From: Anaerolineae bacterium
GTDB lineage: Bacteria > Chloroflexota > Anaerolineae > Aggregatilineales > UBA3940
Assembly (NCBI GenBank): GCA_016928235.1
Contig: JAFGLD010000009.1
Coordinates: 1-40,997, forward strand
Direction of reading: 5' to 3'
DNA: 40,997 bases
Shown one piece after another: positions 35,109-40,997 of this stretch; position 1 is the stretch's first letter, and each line of letters opens with the position of its first letter. A program made the translations under genes and the position numbers. The notes under the pieces were generated by a model, which saw only the letters and a list, made by a program, of their open reading frames with translations, was not told the DNA's origin and searched no databases.

Positions 35109-35157
35109 AGAGAGTAGTCTCCGTCAATAAGATGTTATTGATATTCCAGATTGTCTA

Positions 35158-35223
35158 CAGGTTCTGTTGACATTTCCGCGTATTTAGGGTGCAGGTTTTG
35201 AACGCAAATGTCAACAGAACCTG
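35158..35223. repeat. 66-bp element with perfect 18-bp inverted termini
   Basis: CAGGTTCTGTTGACATTT (35158-35175) is exactly inverted at 35206-35223, with 30 bp between. Each arm contains the dispersed TGTTGACATTT motif. Confidence 0.75.
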
Positions 35224-35286
35224 GTTTACCGTGTTTTGGATTGTGGAGCACAGGTGGAAAAAACAAGGTGTGACCATCCGGAAAAC

Positions 35287-35319
35287 ACAAACACGACATC
35301 TCTGAGATGTCGTGTTTGT
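35287..35319. terminator. Long perfect stem-loop, probable terminator
   Basis: Arms of 16 bp (ACAAACACGACATCTC at 35287-35302 and its complement at 35304-35319) leave a single centre base, so the real loop is a few nt larger. On the minus strand it is followed by GTTTTCC. It probably ends the rplU-rpmA-rpmE transcript before hpt. A second perfect 9-bp palindrome GATGGGTCT-c-AGACCCATC is at 35396-35414. Confidence 0.6.
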
Positions 35320-35464
35320 TATTAGTCTGCTCGGTCAGGTGCAACTCAACCCATAACAAGATGCTGTTGGCGGATATGCTCGGCCCCGTCAATGGGATGG
35401 GTCTCAGACCCATCTCTACGAGGTATTGTGAGGATCTGCCGACAAGATCACAGTAATAAAGGTT

Positions 35465-35592
35465 TGTTGACATTTATACGGATGCTCCGGCTATTCAGGA
35501 ATGAGGATTTATTAACTTACCCATCCAAAGTCCTTATCGCAGACTCAACTGGGAAAGTTATTTAATCGCCATTCCTGAAGGAAATGTCAACA
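35465..35592. repeat. Inverted TGTTGACATTT pair enclosing MITE-like copy B
   Basis: TGTTGACATTT (35465-35475) and AAATGTCAACA (35582-35592) flank an 86-bp element at 35494-35579. That element has perfect 10-bp ends TTCAGGAATG / CATTCCTGAA, extending to an imperfect 29-bp inverted repeat (24 of 29 matching). It is homologous to 7376-7448. It begins 18 bp past the rpmE stop. Confidence 0.72.
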
Positions 35593-35609
35593 GAATGACA
35601 GAGCCGAGC

Positions 35610-36074
35610 CTAGCTCTCTTCTTCATTGAGCATAAAGCCGCGTGTTCGCAGCTTGCGCTTGACATCGATCAGGGCCTTGTGACCAAATCCCTTGATCGCC
35701 AGCAGTGCTTCGTCGCCACCCTCGTTGAGTATGTCAACGATCTGCCCTGCCATCGTGACACCCGCTTCAGCCAACGCCTTCTCATAGCGGGTACCAAGCT
35801 CAAGCTCACTGATTGCCAGCTCTGGCGAGCGCAACATTTCACGCTGCTCTTCCTCGGCTGTGAGCAACTCGTCGCGGGCTTTAAGCCGCTTCAAGAACCG
35901 ATCGACCTGCCCCTCAGTATCGACGATACGCTGTTCACCTGTATAGAATGGATGGCAGCTGCTGCATACATCGGTACGAATTTCCTGGACAGTGGCTCCT
36001 GTCGTCCAGGTATTGCCACATGCGCAGGTGATCTGTGCTTCGGGGTACCAGGTAGGATGAATGTCTTGTCTCAC
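35610..36074 (-). CDS. rpmE: Ribosomal protein bL31 fused to an RNA polymerase alpha-CTD-like domain
   Basis: This 154-residue protein starts as a normal zinc-binding (C+) L31: MRQDIHPTWYPEA, C17-x-C19, C37-x2-C40, HPFYTGEQRIVDTEGQV. After a charged helical linker (about 58-85), residues 88-147 closely resemble the alpha-subunit C-terminal domain. The first helix matches the alpha-CTD ELxLxxRxxxxL pattern (ELELGTRYEKAL), and the helix-hairpin-helix is AIKGFGHKALIDVKRKL. L31 alone is normally 65-90 residues. The GTG start at 36074 is supported by AAAGGC upstream and by the L31 N-terminus; the frame runs further up but overlaps rpmA. It is third in the rplU-rpmA-rpmE operon. Confidence 0.92.
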   Translation of the reverse strand: MRQDIHPTWYPEAQITCACGNTWTTGATVQEIRTDVCSSCHPFYTGEQRIVDTEGQVDRFLKRLKARDELLTAEEEQREMLRSPELAISELELGTRYEKALAEAGVTMAGQIVDILNEGGDEALLAIKGFGHKALIDVKRKLRTRGFMLNEEES

Positions 36075-36177
36075 GCTGATTGCCTTTCGTAACTCTGCAC
36101 GGCCCCATTGTGTTGGTGAGGTAGCGTACAGTCTATGTCTGTCCGACGAATAATCCCCCTGGAGTAGGGAGGTGCCG

Positions 36178-36456
36178 TCAACCGGCTTTCTGGATGTTAG
36201 GGTTTTCTGGCCTGACGCTGACGTATTTGTTCCCACGGGGACCCCACTCGAAGTGAACGTATCCCTCTGTAGTTGCAAATAACGTGAAATCACGTCCCAT
36301 GCCGACATTGACGCCGGGGTGGAATTTCGTACCACATTGCCGGACGATGATATTGCCGGATATCACGTGCTCGCCACCGTAGCGTTTCACACCGCGTTTC
36401 TTGGGGTTACTTTCGCGTCCATTGCGGGATGACCCGCCGCCTTTTTTGTGTGCCAT
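36178..36456 (-). CDS. rpmA: Large ribosomal subunit protein bL27
   Basis: This 92-residue L27 begins [20 protein letters not shown], the N-terminal extension that reaches toward the peptidyl-transferase centre. It has the conserved [15 protein letters not shown] and [16 protein letters not shown]. Unlike many Firmicutes there is no cleavable N-terminal extension. It lies between rplU (36 bp upstream) and rpmE. Confidence 0.97.
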   Translation of the reverse strand: MAHKKGGGSSRNGRESNPKKRGVKRYGGEHVISGNIIVRQCGTKFHPGVNVGMGRDFTLFATTEGYVHFEWGPRGNKYVSVRPENPNIQKAG

Positions 36457-36492
36457 AACTCAGTCCTCACATTGGCTAACGGCCCAAAACCG

Positions 36493-37107
36493 TTAGGCTT
36501 CTTCACTTGTTTTGGTTTTCTTGGTTGACCGGGTCTTTTTAGCGGCCGGTTTTTCTTCACTGTCGCTGACTGTCTTGGTCGACCGGGTCTTTTTAGCGGC
36601 CGGCTTTTCTTCGCCGTCGCCGACTTTCTTGGTTGACCGGGTCTTTGGAGTGGCCGACTTAGCCTCACTCTCACTTGCCTTCTTGGTCGCTCTGGTTTTC
36701 TTTACGACCGGCTCGGCTATTGGTTCGATCTCAACACTGCCGGCAACAATTTCTTCGACGACCTCGGCCTTCCGAGCCGCGCGAGTTTTGCTTCCGCTTG
36801 TGCTGATGTGGTTAACCAACAGGCGGGTGTAGTTCTGTCGATGTCCCTGCTTGCGACGATAGCGAACCTTGGGCTTGTATTTGAAGACAACGATCTTTTT
36901 GCCCTTGAACTGTTCGACAATCTCTGTGTCGACGCTGGCGCCTGTTACAAAAGGCTGGCCGACCCTGGTGTTTTCGCCGTCACTAATCAACAGCACTTCC
37001 TCGAAGGTGAGCTTGTGGCCGGCTTCATAGGGTAATTTTTCGACGACGATTGTATTGCCGATTTCGGCATGGTACTGCTTGCCGCTGATGCGGACAATAG
37101 CATACAT
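36493..37107 (-). CDS. rplU: Large ribosomal subunit protein bL21 with long Lys-rich tail
   Basis: This 204-residue protein has a typical L21 core in residues 1-103 ([34 protein letters not shown]). A roughly 100-residue basic/acidic tail not found in ordinary L21 follows. The tail contains three to four copies of an 18-residue unit (KKTRSTKxVxDxEEKPA). The start at 37107 fits the core and has CGGAG upstream; the frame opens at 37146. It is the first gene of the operon with rpmA and rpmE, behind a consensus promoter. Confidence 0.95.
   Translation of the reverse strand: MYAIVRISGKQYHAEIGNTIVVEKLPYEAGHKLTFEEVLLISDGENTRVGQPFVTGASVDTEIVEQFKGKKIVVFKYKPKVRYRRKQGHRQNYTRLLVNHISTSGSKTRAARKAEVVEEIVAGSVEIEPIAEPVVKKTRATKKASESEAKSATPKTRSTKKVGDGEEKPAAKKTRSTKTVSDSEEKPAAKKTRSTKKTKTSEEA
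36527..36688. repeat. Three tandem 54-bp repeats in the rplU tail
   Basis: Units begin with GACCGGGTCTTT at 36527, 36581 and 36635 on the plus strand. The first two are nearly identical and the third is more diverged. A fourth weak unit follows from 36689. The repeat is in frame (18 codons). Confidence 0.85.
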
Positions 37108-37221
37108 AACAATGCTCCGTTCTTCGCTTACCACCTGTGCATGCATCTCGTAAGAGCTGTCAGGGGAAGACGGTGATTAAAGAATTTCACTGGCAATGCC
37201 CCAAGATTGGGGCAGGAGGAG

Positions 37222-37250
37222 ATTATATCGACGCGACTGTGGCCTGTCAA
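37222..37250 (-). promoter_or_regulatory. Perfect consensus promoter of the rplU-rpmA-rpmE operon
   Basis: On the minus strand TTGACA (37250-37245), a 17-bp spacer and TATAAT (37227-37222) match the sigma-70 consensus at all twelve positions. The start is predicted near 37215, giving a leader of about 108 nt. An inverted repeat TGCCCCAA-ga-TTGGGGCA (37197-37214) lies at the very 5' end of that leader. Confidence 0.9.
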
Positions 37251-37335
37251 CGACGATTTTTCTCAAGCCCTACCTGTTTGTTCACGTTGGTTACCAAAAT
37301 CTCGATCTGCCGGCTTGCCAACTGTCACGCAGTTC

Positions 37336-37965
37336 TTACTGTGAGCTGGCATAGGTGTAGTGTGGAACCAGCCCGACATCAGGTAATGGCCAGTAAGACA
37401 CCCAGGCTTTCCCGATGATATATTGTTTTTCCAGTGTCCCCCAGCTCCGCGAGTCTTGCGACTGGGGACGGTTATCTCCCATGACAAAGTAGCTGTCTCC
37501 CGGAATAGTCCGCTCGACATCATAGCTGGTGATCAGGTCGGGGGCCAGGTAGGGCTCTGTCAATAATTGCTCATTGATATAGACCCTGCCGCCGTTGATG
37601 GACACAGTCTCTCCCGGCAAGCCGATGACTCGCTTGATAAGGTATTCCTCAGAGTTATCGGTTGGGTTGTCAAAAACGATCACATCTCCACGCTCCACAT
37701 CTCCAAATTTGTAAGCCAGTCTGTTGACTATCAACAGTTGCCCGGAGGTAAAATTTGGCCTCATGCTGGGTCCTTCGACTACGACACGAGCCGTAGCGTA
37801 GTTGATCACGAGCCAGATCACCGCGGCCAGCACAATCGTCTCGATAGCTTCGTGGATGATCAGACGCCAGGTGGGTGGCTTGGGGGGAAGCCCTGTGGTC
37901 GATCTGGGTGCAATGTCCCAGTATGGAGAGGATATTGGCGCATGCTGCGTTGGTTGATTTTCCAT
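37336..37965 (-). CDS. lepB: Signal peptidase I
   Basis: This 209-residue membrane serine protease removes signal peptides from exported proteins. One transmembrane helix (about 40-56, IETIVLAAVIWLVINY) is followed by the catalytic Ser in EGPSMRPNF (S67), the Lys in YLIKRVIGLPGE (K111) and the C-terminal GDNRPQSQDSRSWG box. The start at 37965 (MENQPTQ) with AGGAA upstream is preferred over 38001. It lies immediately upstream of the rplU promoter. The many exported lipoproteins in this window are likely substrates of the wider secretion system, though lipoproteins themselves need signal peptidase II. Confidence 0.94.
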   Translation of the reverse strand: MENQPTQHAPISSPYWDIAPRSTTGLPPKPPTWRLIIHEAIETIVLAAVIWLVINYATARVVVEGPSMRPNFTSGQLLIVNRLAYKFGDVERGDVIVFDNPTDNSEEYLIKRVIGLPGETVSINGGRVYINEQLLTEPYLAPDLITSYDVERTIPGDSYFVMGDNRPQSQDSRSWGTLEKQYIIGKAWVSYWPLPDVGLVPHYTYASSQ

Positions 37966-38107
37966 AAACAGGTTCCTGTTGACTGCTTGAGAGATCATCA
38001 TTTTCGCCTATTTTACCGCGCGTAGAGAAATGTGGACATGATCTGGTTACGATCAGCAAGAGTTTGATAATGGGTTATCAACGTGCAAAGTCGAGATCGC
38101 GGATTTT

Positions 38108-38141
38108 ACGCATAGTGCGCCTATTGCCGATAAAATCTACT
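38108..38141. repeat. Dispersed repeat shared with 30740-30773
   Basis: ACGCATAG, six variable bases, then TATTGCCGATAAAATCTACT. The copy at 30740 reads TATTACCGATCAAATCTACT. This one overlaps the stop codon of the amidase gene. Confidence 0.55.
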
Positions 38142-38832
38142 GTCCTTGATACCCGCCTGTGCCGAACGTGATACCCAGCTCGGTGGCCAGATCGGGCAGC
38201 TGGTACTCCAGGTTGCTGCCTGGGCATTCCGTTACCCCTGGTTGGAAGCTTCGATGTCCGGCCAGATGGGTAATGCCATATAACTCGATCAGGCAGGAAC
38301 TCAACTTGCGCAGTGTCTCGATTTGTTCGCTCGTTGGCTTATCGACCTGGAAATTGCCCAGCAGCACCACTCCAACCGTGCCTGTGTTGCGCCCGCCGGT
38401 GTGGGCACCACGCACGTTGAGGGGGCGCCCCTCGTAAATGATCCCTACCTCATCGATTACAAAATGATAGCCGATATCAGCATAGTTTTTGAATTCAAAG
38501 TGCATTTGCTGGATCTCACGAGGGCCATCGCTAAGGGGCAGGGCAGAGTGGTGGACAACAATGGTTGTCAACACTTCCTCTAGTGGATTGTTGTAGACCA
38601 GCCATCCTTCCGGATTAGTGGTTATATCATAGACTCCTTCTGCCGACCCTTCGATTTTCGGCTCGGCGGCTCCCCAATCGGCGCGTGGAACGATGTCCAG
38701 CGAATCAAGTGAGCATGTCTGGTGGTCTTGCCTGCACCCGACGAGCGTACCCAGTAGCGCCGCGCTGCCGGCTGTGAGACTCCATCGTAAAAAGTAGCGT
38801 CGCGCGAAGTGAATGTTTTGGTTGGTTGTCAT
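38137..38832 (-). CDS. N-acetylmuramoyl-L-alanine amidase / PGRP-fold lipoprotein
   Basis: This 231-residue exported protein has a twin-arginine-like start (ARRYFLRWS) and a lipobox (LVGC, C33). The amidase_2/PGRP domain supplies zinc ligands from TTIVVHHSALP, the later LAGHRSFQPG and TECPG, plus IGYHFVIDEVGIIYEGRP and GAHTGGRNTGTVGVVLLGNF. It would cleave the amide bond between MurNAc and the stem peptide, or bind muropeptide. Tat export is an inference from the RRxFL motif. A repeat shared with 30740-30773 overlaps its stop codon. Confidence 0.88.
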   Translation of the reverse strand: MTTNQNIHFARRYFLRWSLTAGSAALLGTLVGCRQDHQTCSLDSLDIVPRADWGAAEPKIEGSAEGVYDITTNPEGWLVYNNPLEEVLTTIVVHHSALPLSDGPREIQQMHFEFKNYADIGYHFVIDEVGIIYEGRPLNVRGAHTGGRNTGTVGVVLLGNFQVDKPTSEQIETLRKLSSCLIELYGITHLAGHRSFQPGVTECPGSNLEYQLPDLATELGITFGTGGYQGQ

Positions 38833-39111
38833 GGCGTTCTGTCAGTTCTCGGATGCTTCGAAATGTTGCCCTATTATACGCGCTGTTTGAATTCGAGGGG
38901 TGGTTGGTGGGGAATGAGGCGCTGAACTGAACCGTCGCGCCTGGAAAACTGGGAACTGGCCATCCGGCGATATCAATTTCTCAAGTTGTTGTCTGTCTCT
39001 CCCGCTGCCCGGATAACTTATATTTCACATTATAGCGCACAGATTGGTGGTACGCGGTACAGCCCGAATCTATTTCGTTGGATATATTCTTCCGACATAG
39101 TTGGAGGCGTC

Positions 39112-39279
39112 ATGAATCATACGGAAGCAAATCCATACTCACTGCAAAAATTGCAGCAATGTGTTCTTCTTATCCTGACTGGTGGGGTATCTGCCGCCGC
39201 AGCGGTGTGTGTTGCCAAATACACCAATAATCTCGAATGCCTCATGCCGTTCCTCAACTTCCCATCGACCATTCTCTAG
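39112..39279 (+). CDS. Possible small membrane protein
   Basis: A 55-codon frame beginning MNHTEANPYSLQKL has GGAGG 4 nt upstream and one hydrophobic segment (CVLLILTGGVSAAAAVCVA). The in-frame upstream extension to 38986 looks non-coding. No homologue is recognised. The strong Shine-Dalgarno is the main support. Confidence 0.42.
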   Translation: MNHTEANPYSLQKLQQCVLLILTGGVSAAAAVCVAKYTNNLECLMPFLNFPSTIL

Positions 39280-39534
39280 CATACAATATCGGCGGAGGTC
39301 GACAACCGATAGGGGTAATCAGTGAATAGGTAATCGCTAAAAATTATTGCCCCAATGGGCAGCCTATGTGTCGACGCCAAATGCGTAGTTTTTATGTCTA
39401 CCTGCAATCGCGCCGAATGGAAGAGTGAGTTTTAGCCTCTCTCCGCCGGCAAGGAGTGGAAGTTGTCTGGTGGGTCGTGGTTGTTTGTGATGGAATCATC
39501 AAAAATCTGAAGGAAGGGCAGACCAGTATAGAGC

Positions 39535-40704
39535 ATGAGCCAACCTCGATTGAGCCGGAGACAGGCTGTGAAAGCATTAGGTTACGGCGCCATGCTCGCC
39601 TTGTCAGCCTGCCATCAAAAGACCATCATCTTGATCACGGCAACTCCTGCCACGATGCCCACTCTCACTAGTGTTGCCAACCATACGCCGGCCAGCACCG
39701 TAACGCACACACCCTCCAGAACATCAAAGTCTACCGGCACAGCCCAGGCATCCCTGACGCTGCTGAGGCCTCTACAGATAAAAGGACTGCATGTGCCCTA
39801 TACTTTCCTCGAGAAGCCGATTGACTTCCCGGCTTTTGAGGCACTCATGCTTGGCACAGGCGCTAACTGCGCAGTAATCGATATCAAGGTCGAAGGAGGC
39901 AAGATTGCTATTCCTTTCGAGCATCCGCTTAAGCCTCACTATACCAATAACCCGGGATTTGACTATGCGCAGGTAGATGTACTGGTGCACTGGCTGCTGG
40001 ATCATCATTATTATCCGGTGGCGCGGCAGGTGGTCATGACCGATACGCCCCTTGCCACAGCGCATCGGGATTTGGCCTATACTTTCCATTCCCGAGAGGC
40101 ATATGTAGACCTGAGCGGAGAGCTGTGGGTTGACCCGGAGCGGCCAGAGGTAGCTGACTATAATGCTACGATCTCTGTCGCGGCGGCGAAAATGGGTTTC
40201 CTGGAAGTGCAGCTTGACTATATCCGCTACCCGGAGGCAGACTTTGCGACACCCATCGAAAGGCGGGTTGACGCCATTTCAGCCACTCTGACAACCATCC
40301 AATCGGCGCTCAGACAGCGGGCATTACTGACCATCGATGTGCTGGACGATAGCACCAGAGCTTATCCCGATAACATCGCCGATGGTGGGTATGGTCAGCA
40401 TATCGCGACCCTTGCCCGAATAGTGGATGGAGTATGCCCGATGCTGTACCCGGATCGATTGCATCAAGATATCGACGTAGACTACTATCAGTTTGTGCAT
40501 GACGGTACATCGCGCGCTGCTGAGAAGGTGTTATCCGGCGGTTCGATGGCCTTTGTAAACCCGTGGATCCAGGCTTACTATGCGGCAGGGCTGACACGTA
40601 TACAGCAGCAGGCCGATGGCGCGTTTGAAGCGGGCGCGGTTGGTGTCTTTGCCTGGAACAGTACCCTCCATTATCCGGATGGAATATACAGATTGACATC
40701 GTAA
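39535..40704 (+). CDS. DUF4015 putative glycoside hydrolase lipoprotein
   Basis: This 389-residue protein has a Tat-like start (LSRRQAVKALG), a lipobox (LSAC, C26) and a Thr/Ser/Pro-rich linker to about residue 75. The domain matches the putative glycosyl hydrolase family DUF4015 (PF13200): IKGLHVPYTFLEKP, CAVIDIKVEGGKI, a conserved WVDPERPEV, EVQLDYIRYPE with the likely acidic residues, and CPMLYPDRL. The fold is an alpha/beta barrel related to GH13/GH18-type enzymes; the substrate is unknown. A GGAAGGG lies further upstream of the ATG than is ideal. It is predicted to be an outer-surface enzyme. Confidence 0.85.
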   Translation: MSQPRLSRRQAVKALGYGAMLALSACHQKTIILITATPATMPTLTSVANHTPASTVTHTPSRTSKSTGTAQASLTLLRPLQIKGLHVPYTFLEKPIDFPAFEALMLGTGANCAVIDIKVEGGKIAIPFEHPLKPHYTNNPGFDYAQVDVLVHWLLDHHYYPVARQVVMTDTPLATAHRDLAYTFHSREAYVDLSGELWVDPERPEVADYNATISVAAAKMGFLEVQLDYIRYPEADFATPIERRVDAISATLTTIQSALRQRALLTIDVLDDSTRAYPDNIADGGYGQHIATLARIVDGVCPMLYPDRLHQDIDVDYYQFVHDGTSRAAEKVLSGGSMAFVNPWIQAYYAAGLTRIQQQADGAFEAGAVGVFAWNSTLHYPDGIYRLTS

Positions 40705-40997
40705 GAGAGAAAATGTCGATTATGAAGTCATAAGTTGATCGCCATAGTCAGCATTTTATCGCTAATCTGATTTATGAAGACTGACCCAATGGTAGTTGGC
40801 AGAAGATAGTAGCCAATATGGACTACACCTATTTGGTAGGCAGGCTTGCTGATGCTGGTAGCCTTTCATGGATCAAGTCCATGAGGATGACTATACCTGA
40901 CTGCTTGAGGCATAACTGTCAACTTAAGGTCATTTGCCATTTGGATTGATGGAAAGCAGATTTGGCAAGCCGAGAAAAAGATCGGGATGTTTTTGAA
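40705..40997. other. Window-end intergenic region
   Basis: No gene is supported. A small hairpin TCATGGA-tcaag-TCCATGA is at 40866-40884. AAAAAGATCGGGATGTTTT at 40975-40993 repeats 1546-1564 exactly, and the element may continue beyond the window. Confidence 0.4.

Noticed and set aside
38986..39111. Upstream extension of the small membrane-protein frame
   Set aside because: The GGAGG at 39103 sits before the internal ATG, and the upstream residues look random.
40818..40949. 43-codon frame MDYTYLVGRLADAG... near the window end
   Set aside because: There is no Shine-Dalgarno, no hydrophobic or domain pattern, and the length is expected by chance.
1..40997. tRNA, rRNA, CRISPR or transposase genes
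   Set aside because: I looked for T-loop GTTCGA-type sequences, regularly spaced direct repeats and transposase motifs, and found none that hold up.

Overview
The window reads as chromosomal DNA of a member of the Chloroflexota, probably of the Anaerolineae/Ardenticatenia type. This is inferred from gene content and style. Evidence includes a giant Agl23-type membrane protein with NHL repeats, a TIGR03960/TIGR03936 radical-SAM pair, a GH57-based glycogen cluster, many lipoproteins with Thr/Pro-rich linkers, and a DUF4015 lipoprotein. I see no rRNA, tRNA, CRISPR array, phage, plasmid or transposase gene.

Layout. 1-1.4 kb: an ECF sigma factor with its membrane anti-sigma factor. 1.8-5.5 kb: a 1221-residue glycosyltransferase-like membrane protein with a C-terminal NHL propeller. 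5.6-6 kb: a CheY-like receiver and a strong terminator. 6-11.1 kb (minus strand): a UroD-fold protein, a TPR gene remnant, then the two radical-SAM-associated genes separated by a helical-repeat protein. 11.3-12.4 kb: a PA14 surface protein. 12.7-13.4 kb: ribosomal protein L25 with promoter and terminator. 13.8-18.1 kb (minus): TrmI tRNA methyltransferase followed by two PPC-repeat exported proteins. 18.2 kb: a second lone receiver. 19.5-21.9 kb: a TPR/SLT lytic transglycosylase lipoprotein. 21.9-22.1 kb: a highly structured intergenic element. 22.2-23.1 kb: an unassigned protein. 23.1-29.2 kb (minus): a glycogen cluster of GH57 branching enzyme, GlgA, GlgC and a DUF3536 GH57 protein. 29.8-32.7 kb: a DUF4870 membrane protein, a zinc-ribbon membrane protein and a matrixin-like protease with SH3 domains. 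33.1-35.1 kb: CCA-adding enzyme and hypoxanthine phosphoribosyltransferase. 35.6-37.3 kb: rplU-rpmA-rpmE behind a perfect consensus promoter. 37.3-40.7 kb: signal peptidase I, a peptidoglycan amidase-like lipoprotein, a possible small membrane protein and a DUF4015 lipoprotein.

Together these are mostly housekeeping genes (translation, glycogen storage, envelope maintenance and secretion, regulation). The unusual content is of two kinds. First, the L31 gene encodes L31 joined to a domain that closely resembles the C-terminal domain of the RNA polymerase alpha subunit. Second, the intergenic spaces are rich in short dispersed palindromic or inverted repeats: two copies of a MITE-like element, five copies of TGTTGACATTT, a CAACATATCTTCTCAATAG family, and a roughly 190-bp element with interleaved stems at 21921-22109. 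Several genes also have promoters so close to the start codon that their mRNAs should be leaderless or nearly so.
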